Shown here piece after piece: positions 14,824 to 20,616 of a stretch of 20,616 nt of DNA; positions within the stretch are counted from its first letter, which is position 1; the number at the start of each line of letters is the position of its first letter. Below the pieces are notes generated by a model. That model did not search any database. It was given only the letters and a program-made list of their open reading frames with translations, and was not told the DNA's origin. The stretch lies in the NCBI GenBank assembly GCA_002449665.1, contig DJXH01000011.1, forward strand, positions 1 to 20,616, read 5' to 3'. The translations under genes and the position numbers were made by a program. This stretch comes from Bacteroidales bacterium UBA7009. Its GTDB lineage: Bacteria > Bacteroidota > Bacteroidia > Bacteroidales > Paludibacteraceae.

Positions 14824-14886
14824 GATTGCTCCTACCGTCTAATTTGAATAATAGTATATTCGTTTAACAATCAAATTTATACAACT

Positions 14887-17286
14887 ATGAGAAGAATTAC
14901 ATTCTTATTCTTGTCAGCCTTGCTGATGCTATCCGCTCTGCCGCTCCGTGCAGATGTCAACTACCTCAAAGAACCGCTTACGATAGAGACGACTACCACA
15001 TCAAGCGGCGGTAAAATTGAGTTTCGTAGGTGTAATGAAGAAAGTAATCGTAATAATACCACTATAAATTTGGAGTATCGCATTCAGACTAATGGCGGAG
15101 AATGGGGAGAGTGGATAGTGGTTACAAAATCAGGGGATCCAAATTTGCAGTTAAAACCTCAAAATACGAATAAGTATATAAATCTATCTGCAAGTACAAC
15201 ATATAAAATTCAACTTCGTGGTAATAATCTATCAGGATTCAGCAAATCTACATCAGATTATTACCGCATTTTAATAGGTTCATCCTCTACATCATGGAAC
15301 GTAACTTTATCCGGTAATGTAATGTCATTAATTGTCGGCTATAATACAGATAATGAATCAAATGCCAAACAAACGCTTGCAAATGCAGATGAAATACCAT
15401 GTAGTCATTGTTTTTATGGTCTGTTTAACAATTTCCCGGATATGAATTCATCAACTCAACCTACTGCGCAAATGGCACCGCCAAAAATAAACGCAGCAAA
15501 TCTGATGTTTCCTGCAAAATACTTAAAAGATTTTTGTTATGCGAAAATGCTTCAGACAGCTTCTCAAGCAGGTAGCACGATTGTAACATCGTATAAAGGA
15601 GGGTTTAACGAGGGGCCTACTTTTCTTGCAACGGAATTTAAAGATAAGTCGGGTAAGAGTGTTTCGGGTGCTTGTGCTTGGATGCTCCAATACAATAATG
15701 ACCTGAAGTATATTCACGTTAATTTCACAACGTGTCCGGGAGATAATTGTAAGTATTGGAATACTATGGCTAATGCTGGAACTGCTATTCTATATGCTCC
15801 CGCTGTTTTTCGTGGTTGCAGTACTGCAAACGACACAGGTATTGGCACTTGGGCAACCTCCGAATGGTCCTACACCCCACCTGCCGAAACTTATACCATT
15901 ACTTGGAAAGACTATGATGGCACCGTTATCCGCACTGACGAGAACATAACCTCCGGCACAGCCACATCCGCCCCCGCCAACCCCACACGCACCGCAACAG
16001 ATGAATATACTTATTCCTTCACCGGCTGGACACCCGCACCCGCTGCCACCGTCACCGCCGATGCCACCTATACAGCGACCTATAGCACCACTCCCCGCTC
16101 ATATACACTCACTTGGCAGACCGACGGAAACACCCTCACCGGCAATTATACAACAGGCTCTACCGCCTATGGCACAACTATCGTAAGACCTGACACCCCG
16201 ACCAAAAACGCTGACCAACAATACACTTACACCTTCAACGCTTGGTCGCCCTCACCCGCTGCCACCATGCCCGCCGCTATTACCACCTATACCGCTACTT
16301 GGAATAGAACCACCAACAGATACACCGTATCTTTCGCCCCAATGACCAACGGTACGATAAGCGTAAAAGATGCCGAAGAGAACACTATCAACAGCGGCGA
16401 CAAAGTGGATTACGGTACCGTTCTCACCATCATAGCTAACCCTGCAAGCGGATATGAGTTCGCCTCGTGGATGACCGGCACAAGCGCAAACGTAACAGTA
16501 ACGGACAATATAACTCTCGGTGCCAACTTCATAGCCGAAGTAACGCCGGAGATCGAACTCTACGACAACGCCGCACCCAAAGCCAATAACAGCGAAACAA
16601 CCAACTCCTCGCTGCTTTCTACCTACACCGGTCGCACCGTAAACGTTACTCTCTACCACAACTTCACAGCCAATCTCTGGAACACACTCTGTCTGCCCTT
16701 CAACCTCTCTACTGACGAATGTCCCGAGTTGGAAGGCAATGTATATGAACTCGCCGACTGCACCACCGGCACAGACGGTATGACTATCACCTTCCAACCA
16801 GTAACTTGGAAACCGGACTACAGCACTGAGATGATTGCCGGCAAACCCTATCTCGTATGGACAGAAAGACCATTGTCCTCACTGCGTTTCGCCGCCGTTA
16901 CACTTTCCACTTTCACATCCGCGAAAACTACAGCACCAAGTGGCGATGTGGACTTCCAATCAGTCTTTGAGCAAGGCTACCTTACAGAAAAATCACAAAT
17001 CTTCATCGGTAGCAACAATCGTCTCTATTATGCCAACCCCGCTGCCAACGGCGGTAACGGTACGCGTATCAGAGGATACAGAGCCTACTTTGAGATATTG
17101 GACACCGACTTCCTTGACTATTATACCCAGCCACGTGTGCGCATAGTGGTCAATGACAGCAAAAATACCGTTCTTACACTCGACGACGAGCAAACAGAAA
17201 TGGAAACGCGCAAGTATATCGAAAACGGAGTACTTGTCATTGAGCGTGGCGGTGTCAAATACAACGCACAAGGAAAAAGGTTATAA
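14887..17286 (+). CDS. BspA-like / InlB-repeat secreted surface protein
   Basis: A 799-residue secreted protein, probably at the cell surface. Residues 1-22 are a signal peptide ending LRAD. Residues 25-330 resemble the non-repeat part of BspA-like proteins: TYKIQLRGNN, SGNVMSLIVG, AANLMFPAKYLKDFCYAKM, CAWMLQYNNDLKYIHVNFTT and GTAILYAPAVFRG are degenerate forms of the usual YFRGxN, GNIMSLI, LPATTLAxxCYxxMF and CTSLNYIKAMFTT blocks. Two InlB B-type repeats follow (336-400, 405-473), then a divergent one (478-549). The C-terminal region has NLWNTLCLPFNL (about 636-647) and a last segment RKYIENGVLVIERGGVKYNA, like sorting tails of Bacteroidales surface proteins. DNA for residues 1-320 is AT-rich; the rest matches the neighbouring genes. 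A role in adhesion is inferred. Confidence 0.82.
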   Translation: MRRITFLFLSALLMLSALPLRADVNYLKEPLTIETTTTSSGGKIEFRRCNEESNRNNTTINLEYRIQTNGGEWGEWIVVTKSGDPNLQLKPQNTNKYINLSASTTYKIQLRGNNLSGFSKSTSDYYRILIGSSSTSWNVTLSGNVMSLIVGYNTDNESNAKQTLANADEIPCSHCFYGLFNNFPDMNSSTQPTAQMAPPKINAANLMFPAKYLKDFCYAKMLQTASQAGSTIVTSYKGGFNEGPTFLATEFKDKSGKSVSGACAWMLQYNNDLKYIHVNFTTCPGDNCKYWNTMANAGTAILYAPAVFRGCSTANDTGIGTWATSEWSYTPPAETYTITWKDYDGTVIRTDENITSGTATSAPANPTRTATDEYTYSFTGWTPAPAATVTADATYTATYSTTPRSYTLTWQTDGNTLTGNYTTGSTAYGTTIVRPDTPTKNADQQYTYTFNAWSPSPAATMPAAITTYTATWNRTTNRYTVSFAPMTNGTISVKDAEENTINSGDKVDYGTVLTIIANPASGYEFASWMTGTSANVTVTDNITLGANFIAEVTPEIELYDNAAPKANNSETTNSSLLSTYTGRTVNVTLYHNFTANLWNTLCLPFNLSTDECPELEGNVYELADCTTGTDGMTITFQPVTWKPDYSTEMIAGKPYLVWTERPLSSLRFAAVTLSTFTSAKTTAPSGDVDFQSVFEQGYLTEKSQIFIGSNNRLYYANPAANGGNGTRIRGYRAYFEILDTDFLDYYTQPRVRIVVNDSKNTVLTLDDEQTEMETRKYIENGVLVIERGGVKYNAQGKRL

Positions 17287-17298
17287 TACTTTCCGAAA

Positions 17299-17352
17299 AA
17301 CGCAAACAACGAAAACTACGAAAATTACGCGAACTACGTAAACAACATAATA
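17299..17352 (+). repeat. six-unit 9-base tandem repeat before the 39-residue gene
   Basis: Units AACGCAAAC, AACGAAAAC, TACGAAAAT, TACGCGAAC, TACGTAAAC, AACATAATA, then CT and ATG at 17355. Number of units, consensus, closing unit (AACATA plus three bases) and phase to the ATG match the array at 4162-4215. It is A-rich and apparently unpaired. I recall tandem AACTACGAA repeats between genes in Bacteroidales, but cannot verify this here. Confidence 0.85.
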
Positions 17353-17354
17353 CT

Positions 17355-17474
17355 ATGAACTACATACAACCAAATACCAAAGTAAGCGAAATAAGTTTGA
17401 TGCAAAGCATCTGCGAGTCGCCCACCGCCATCGGTACGCAAATACCGGATATAGCATCCGAAGATGTGCCATAA
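17355..17474 (+). CDS. 39-residue peptide gene
   Basis: A short frame from ATG at 17355 to TAA at 17474, encoding MNYIQPNTKVSEISLMQSIC and then 19 further residues ending SEDVP. No signal peptide or membrane segment. The opening M-N-Y-I-x-P-x-T-x-V is like many short hypothetical proteins of Bacteroidales (from memory), which have a conserved N-terminus and variable tail and have no proven role. One Cys (20) and a Pro-rich, acidic tail are the only features. It lies 68 bases after the surface-protein stop, behind the 9-base array, and before the terminator at 17497-17538, so it is probably on the surface-protein transcript. It could be a modified-peptide precursor, a small regulator or a secreted peptide; none is proven. 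Confidence 0.65.
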   Translation: MNYIQPNTKVSEISLMQSICESPTAIGTQIPDIASEDVP

Positions 17475-17496
17475 ATATAGGCCGTCCTGATATGAC

Positions 17497-17538
17497 TAAA
17501 AAGCAAATTGCGCACCGGACAGCGCAATTTGCTTTTTA
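17497..17538 (+). terminator. strong terminator after the 39-residue gene
   Basis: A 17-bp perfect stem (17497-17513 with 17522-17538) around ACCGGACA, with TTTTT closing the right arm. The -33 element of the next promoter starts 2 bases later. Confidence 0.92.
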
Positions 17539-17539
17539 T

Positions 17540-17570
17540 TTGCACAATTTCATTTTTTGCCGTACCTTTG
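17540..17570 (+). promoter_or_regulatory. sigma-ABfr-type promoter for the small lipoprotein
   Basis: TTG (17540-17542, in TTGCACAA), 20 bases, TACCTTTG (17563-17570). Start near 17577 and a leader of about 33 bases. Confidence 0.9.
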
Positions 17571-17609
17571 CACGCTAAAAAATTCAACTAACTTAAATGT
17601 TTAACTGAT

Positions 17610-18014
17610 ATGAAAAAGATTTTTTCTTTGGTAGCAATATGCTGCCTTGTAGCCTTTGCTGCTACTTTCACTTCTTGCACTGACGGTGCAGAAGGTGATC
17701 TCGTTTACAAATTCGGTCCAGTTGATGAGCTTTCAGTTTCGCAAACTGCTGATTATGCAGCAGGTGCAGCTCTTGTTATCGCAGCAGAAATGACTGATGC
17801 CGCTGACAAGGTTAACAGCGATGGTTTTGTCTTCACGGGCAAACGCGCAGAGTGCAACAAACGCGCAAAAGCCGCTTTCACCAAAGCCATTAACGAAATT
17901 GAAAGTGATGATGACTACGGTAAAATCGTTACCCTCAAAGGTATCAAGGTTCGTCTTTACTATCCCAACAACAAGAACAAAGAGGTTGACCTCGCTACCC
18001 ATACTTTCAAATAA
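17610..18014 (+). CDS. small lipoprotein of unknown function
   Basis: A 134-residue protein with a hydrophobic N-terminus and a Bacteroidetes-style lipobox ATFTSC (Cys23). The residues after Cys include Asp25, Glu28 and Asp30, which fits, without proving, the acidic export signal of surface lipoproteins in this phylum. The mature part is a mix of an Ala-rich helix (YAAGAALVIAAEMTDAAD), a basic helix (KRAECNKRAKAAFTKAINEIE) and two terminal strands (IVTLKGIKVRLYYP, EVDLATHTFK). A compact alpha/beta domain is likely. I do not recognise the family. It has its own strong promoter and terminator, and its codon use is like that of the core genes nearby, so it is probably well expressed and native. 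Confidence 0.8.
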   Translation: MKKIFSLVAICCLVAFAATFTSCTDGAEGDLVYKFGPVDELSVSQTADYAAGAALVIAAEMTDAADKVNSDGFVFTGKRAECNKRAKAAFTKAINEIESDDDYGKIVTLKGIKVRLYYPNNKNKEVDLATHTFK

Positions 18015-18030
18015 TCACTATTTTGAAACA

Positions 18031-18074
18031 AAGACAAGAGATGCCAACCTACGCGGTTTGGCATCTCTTGTCTT
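18031..18074. terminator. bidirectional terminator between lipoprotein and htrA-type gene
   Basis: A 17-bp stem (18031-18047 with 18058-18074) extended inward by CC/GG, with a T-rich stretch after it on the plus side and TTGTTTCAAAAT after it on the minus side. It serves the two convergent genes. Confidence 0.88.
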
Positions 18075-18093
18075 ATCTCTAATTTCTAATCTC

Positions 18094-19566
18094 TTACTCC
18101 TCGCTCAAATCTATCGCATAGTATCTCACTTTCCCCTGCGGCGTGCAGGCTGTAAGGAACAGCACCTTATCCCGCTGGTTGCTGTTCAGCGCGTTCTGCG
18201 TTACTTCCTGCAGGTCTTCCGCCGAGCGTATAGTGCGGTTGTTGGCTTTGAGGATGATATATCCGTTTTGTAGTCCTGCGCTTTTCAGTTTGCCGTTTTT
18301 GAGGTTCTTTATTTTGATGCCGAAGTTGATACCAAGTTGCCTTTGTTCTTTTTCGGTCAGCGGCTCAAAGTCGGCGGCAAGCGATGTGTTGTTGTCTGTT
18401 TTCTCAATCAGCCCCGTGCCTCCTTGGCGGTTGGTGAGGTTAGCCGTTGTGGTCTTCATCGCGCCGTTGCGGATGTACGTAATCGTTACGCTGTCGCCCG
18501 GGCGGTGTCTGCCTATGGTCTCTTGCAGGTCGGTGCCGGTCTTTATCACCTTGTTGTCAATCTGCGTTATCACGTCCCCTTCTCTTATGCCGGCTTTGTA
18601 TGCCGCACTTTCTTCCACTACGCGGGCTACGTATGCACCTTGCAGTGTAGTAAGACCTTTCTCGCGTTTCAGTTCTTCCGTTATCTCTTGCATCTGTATG
18701 CCGAGTACGGCGCGTTGTACTATGCCGTATTGCCTGAGGTCGCTCACCACTTTCTGCACTATGCTCGTCGGTACGGCAAAACTATATCCTGAGTATGAAC
18801 CGGTCTGTGAAGCGATTGCCGTATTGATGCCCACTAATTCGCCCCTCGTGTTCACAAGCGCACCGCCCGAGTTGCCCGGATTGACGGCAGCATCGGTTTG
18901 AATAAAACTCTCAATCTTCATCTCAGCATTGAGTATGTTGATGTTACGCGCTTTAGCACTCACAATTCCCGCCGTTACAGTAGAGGTCAGATTAAAAGGA
19001 TTGCCCACTGCAAGCACCCATTCGCCTATCTTCAGTTCGTCCGAGTTGCCGAAAGGGATAGTGTTCAGTCCGGTAGCATCTATCTTCAGAAGAGCAATAT
19101 CCGTGTTGGGGTCGGTGCCTACGAGTGTGGCGGCAAACTCTCTTTTGTCATTCAGCACCACCTGTATCTGCCGTGCTTTGTCTATAACGTGGTTGTTGGT
19201 TACTATATAGCCGTCGTCCGAAATAATAACACCCGAACCGCTTGCTTGCGCCTCAGGCATCATCTGCTGCTGCCCCGGGCGACCGAAGAAGAACTCAAAA
19301 AACGGGTCTGACATCGTCTGCTGACGGGTCTGATAAGTGGTCTTGACGTGTACCACTGCCTCCACACTCCGCTCGGCGGCATAACTGAAATCAGTAGTCG
19401 TACCCACTACATTATAACTCGCTGGTGTCGCAGGTGCAGCCGCCGTTGCCTCACTCGTGTCGGTTATACTTTTTATACCGCCCTTGCTGTTCATATAATA
19501 CACCGTCCCTACACTTGCTGCCGTGGCAGTCAGGACGATAACCAAAACATTAAAAAACTTTTTCAT
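18094..19566 (-). CDS. degP: Do-family periplasmic serine protease (HtrA/DegP)
   Basis: A 490-residue Do-type protease that degrades or refolds damaged envelope proteins. The start at 19566 begins with a signal/anchor segment (3-24); a longer frame back to 19707 would put 47 polar residues before it and overlap the previous gene. The trypsin-like domain holds the complete triad: His126 in TNNHV, Asp156 in PNTDIALL and Ser233 in NPGNSGGAL, with a long Q/M-rich LA-type loop (FFGRPGQQQMM). Two PDZ domains follow, PDZ1 at about 320-395 and PDZ2 from about 415, where ILKANNRTIRSAEDLQEV is the clearest part. An inverted repeat lies in its leader. It is 74 bases after an outer-membrane protein gene, a sensible neighbour for a barrel-quality protease. 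Confidence 0.96.
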   Translation of the reverse strand: MKKFFNVLVIVLTATAASVGTVYYMNSKGGIKSITDTSEATAAAPATPASYNVVGTTTDFSYAAERSVEAVVHVKTTYQTRQQTMSDPFFEFFFGRPGQQQMMPEAQASGSGVIISDDGYIVTNNHVIDKARQIQVVLNDKREFAATLVGTDPNTDIALLKIDATGLNTIPFGNSDELKIGEWVLAVGNPFNLTSTVTAGIVSAKARNINILNAEMKIESFIQTDAAVNPGNSGGALVNTRGELVGINTAIASQTGSYSGYSFAVPTSIVQKVVSDLRQYGIVQRAVLGIQMQEITEELKREKGLTTLQGAYVARVVEESAAYKAGIREGDVITQIDNKVIKTGTDLQETIGRHRPGDSVTITYIRNGAMKTTTANLTNRQGGTGLIEKTDNNTSLAADFEPLTEKEQRQLGINFGIKIKNLKNGKLKSAGLQNGYIILKANNRTIRSAEDLQEVTQNALNSNQRDKVLFLTACTPQGKVRYYAIDLSEE

Positions 19567-19576
19567 ATAAATATAA

Positions 19577-19619
19577 AATTTGGATATAAATTTCATTTCT
19601 GAAAATCTATATCCAAATT
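19577..19619 (-). promoter_or_regulatory. 12-bp inverted repeat in the degP leader
   Basis: AATTTGGATATA (19577-19588) and TATATCCAAATT (19608-19619) are perfect arms 19 bases apart, ending 10 bases before the degP start. On the minus strand TTATATTTAT follows, so it could be a leaky terminator of the preceding gene, an RNA hairpin near the start codon, or a regulator site. Confidence 0.55.
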
Positions 19620-19640
19620 CCGTGCCAAAAAATGAATGTA

Positions 19641-20363
19641 CTATTTTTTCCCGAACAATACCCCGACATATATCCTCGGTCCGGATGGCGCAAGGTAGTT
19701 GCTCCAACTCACCATCTGCCCTATGTTCAGTCCGCTCGTCTTGCTGCCGAACGGCAACAGCCAGTCGGCTTTCACTATAAGGTTGATGTGCGATGTGAGT
19801 GTTATCTCCGCACCGATATAAGGTACTATCAGAAAGAACGGCGTTTTGGTATATGAAGAGTTGTATGTAGTTTCAATCTCGCCGTTTACCGTCTCTTTGT
19901 CTGCCGGTACATACAGCCTTTTGGTGCTGCCGCCGCCTATACCCACACCCGCAAGAGGCATAAACCGCCCCCAACGCATATAGATGTCGCAATACACATT
20001 GCCCCAGCCTGTTCTGAGATTGCTGCCCGACTTCATAAGGGGCATATTACTTACGTACCCTTCGGCACCGAAATGTATATGGTTGAGAAAATGCAGGCGC
20101 AGCGTTCCGCCAAGTCCATACGTAAAGCCGTCCGTAGGCAGGTTGGCAAGTGCTTTGAGACTTTGGTCAAGCGAAGCGTTGCGGAAGAGTTCGTCGGGCG
20201 ACTTGGCAAACAAATAGCCGCAATGCAGCAACATTCCGCCCGTAAAGCCCGTTACTACCTTGCTCTTGGTCTCGGTCTTTGTAGCGGTGTCGTTGCCGCT
20301 ATCCTCCGCCGCTGCCTGAACAAAAGGTAGCAGCAGAGACAATATAAGAATAATCTTTCTCAC
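19641..20363 (-). CDS. predicted outer-membrane beta-barrel protein
   Basis: A 240-residue exported protein. The chosen start is the GTG at 20363, 10 bases after the deoD stop. It gives a clean signal peptide (MRKIILILSLLLPFVQAAAE), and AGGA lies directly before it. A TTG at 20387 would overlap deoD by 14 bases and put eight residues before the signal. The mature part has strand-like alternation with many Gly and aromatic residues (VVTGFTGGMLLHCGYLF, YGLGGTLRLHFLNHIHFGAEGYV, PLAGVGIGGG, LIVPYIGAEITLTSHINLIVKADWLL) and ends RIYVGVLFGKK. It looks like a small eight- or ten-strand barrel of the OmpW/outer-membrane-beat type. Function is unknown; it sits between deoD and degP. Confidence 0.75.
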   Translation of the reverse strand: MRKIILILSLLLPFVQAAAEDSGNDTATKTETKSKVVTGFTGGMLLHCGYLFAKSPDELFRNASLDQSLKALANLPTDGFTYGLGGTLRLHFLNHIHFGAEGYVSNMPLMKSGSNLRTGWGNVYCDIYMRWGRFMPLAGVGIGGGSTKRLYVPADKETVNGEIETTYNSSYTKTPFFLIVPYIGAEITLTSHINLIVKADWLLPFGSKTSGLNIGQMVSWSNYLAPSGPRIYVGVLFGKK

Positions 20364-20373
20364 TCCTAACTTC

Positions 20374-20616
20374 TTATACAATAGCAAACGCCACGTCCAT
20401 CATCTGTGTGAATGTGTTTTGTCTTTGTTCGGCTGTGGTGGCTTCGCCGGTAAGTATATGGTCGCTTACGGTGCAGATTGTCAGTGCTTTCTTTCCCGCA
20501 CGAGCGGCGTTCATATACAGAGCCGGTGCTTCCATCTCGTCGGCAAGTACGCCCATCTTCGTCCAGTTGGCTTTACGCGGGTCTTCGGAGTAGAAGATGT
20601 CGGCGGAGAAGACATT
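20374..20616 (-). CDS. deoD: purine nucleoside phosphorylase, DeoD type, C-terminal part
   Basis: The last 80 residues of a gene that runs in from the right edge. They match the C-terminal third of hexameric DeoD, the cytoplasmic enzyme that splits purine nucleosides with phosphate: VFSADIFYSEDP, then GVLADEMEAPALYMNAARAG with the ribose-binding Glu-Met-Glu, then ALTICTVSDHILTGEATTAEQRQNTF, whose Ser-Asp pair holds the catalytic Asp that protonates the base. The stop is at 20374, and the next gene starts 10 bases on, so the two are likely cotranscribed. Substrate choice (adenosine versus guanosine) cannot be read from this part. Confidence 0.94.
   Translation of the reverse strand, partial: NVFSADIFYSEDPRKANWTKMGVLADEMEAPALYMNAARAGKKALTICTVSDHILTGEATTAEQRQNTFTQMMDVAFAIV

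Larger units (their letters stand above)
14510..14886 (+). other. AT-rich intergenic region with duplicated leader and inverted repeats
   Basis: This 377-base stretch has no established gene. It holds two related site-plus-leader copies. Copy one is 14614-14680 and ends at an ATG (14681). Copy two is 14807-14886 and ends at the ATG of the surface protein (14887). Both contain the 14-base direct repeat TTGATTGCTCCTAC (14624-14637 and 14822-14835), followed by loosely similar AT-rich sequence containing GTATATT and TTCG. The promoter at 14731-14761 lies between them. CTTCCTTG (from 14517) and CAAGGAAG (ending 14586) form a further weak inverted repeat. Confidence 0.7.

Noticed and set aside
19567..19707. 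Longer N-terminus of the HtrA-type protease, starting at 19707
   Set aside because: It would overlap the previous gene, run through the inverted repeat and put a polar segment before the signal anchor.

Overview
The window is about 20.6 kb of chromosome from a member of the order Bacteroidales. The main reason is the promoters: six have the form TTG, exactly 20 bases, TACCTTTG, which is the Bacteroidetes sigma-ABfr type. No gene has a convincing purine-rich ribosome site fixing its start, leaders are A-rich, and the gene content (lptC behind an outer-membrane protein and a TPR protein, a BspA-like surface protein, secreted PepC-type peptidase, membrane-anchored ApbE, rubrerythrin with SodB) fits. 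The genus cannot be fixed from sequence alone. There are no rRNA, tRNA, CRISPR, transposase or phage genes.

Layout. (1) 1-3947, minus strand: a possible six-gene unit read from a promoter at 3980-4010: exported metallo-beta-lactamase-fold hydrolase, AAA_14-like ATPase, small DUF486/DMT membrane protein, exported flavodoxin, rubrerythrin, and the start of Fe/Mn superoxide dismutase (cut by the window edge). (2) 4103-4535, plus: an orphan 82-residue putative HTH protein behind a 9-base tandem-repeat leader, with its own promoter and terminator. (3) 4537-6677, plus: a predicted beta-barrel protein and membrane-anchored ApbE flavin transferase. (4) 6651-10197, minus: secreted C1 peptidase followed by a GH106-like lipoprotein. 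(5) 10236-14509, plus: FadL/OmpP1-like outer-membrane protein, TPR protein, LptC and FabG, an envelope and lipid biogenesis unit closed by a 20-bp-stem terminator. (6) 14510-17538, plus: an AT-rich accessory-looking segment. A promoter lies between 17-bp perfect inverted repeats and drives a large BspA-like / InlB-repeat surface protein and then a 39-residue peptide. (7) 17540-18074, plus: a small unknown lipoprotein. (8) 18031-20616, minus: DeoD purine nucleoside phosphorylase (partial), an outer-membrane protein and a Do/HtrA-family protease.

The most interesting region is 14510-17500. The inverted repeats at 14614-14630 and 14807-14823 look like recombination sites whose asymmetric centres face opposite ways. 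They enclose the complete promoter of a surface protein, which is the architecture of Bacteroidales phase-variable invertible promoters. The N-terminal third of that protein is clearly more AT-rich than the rest, and the change falls at a domain junction, suggesting module exchange. The 39-residue peptide gene after it has a leader of six 9-base units, and a matching leader in the same phase to the ATG occurs 13 kb away before the 82-residue gene. No recombinase gene lies in the window.
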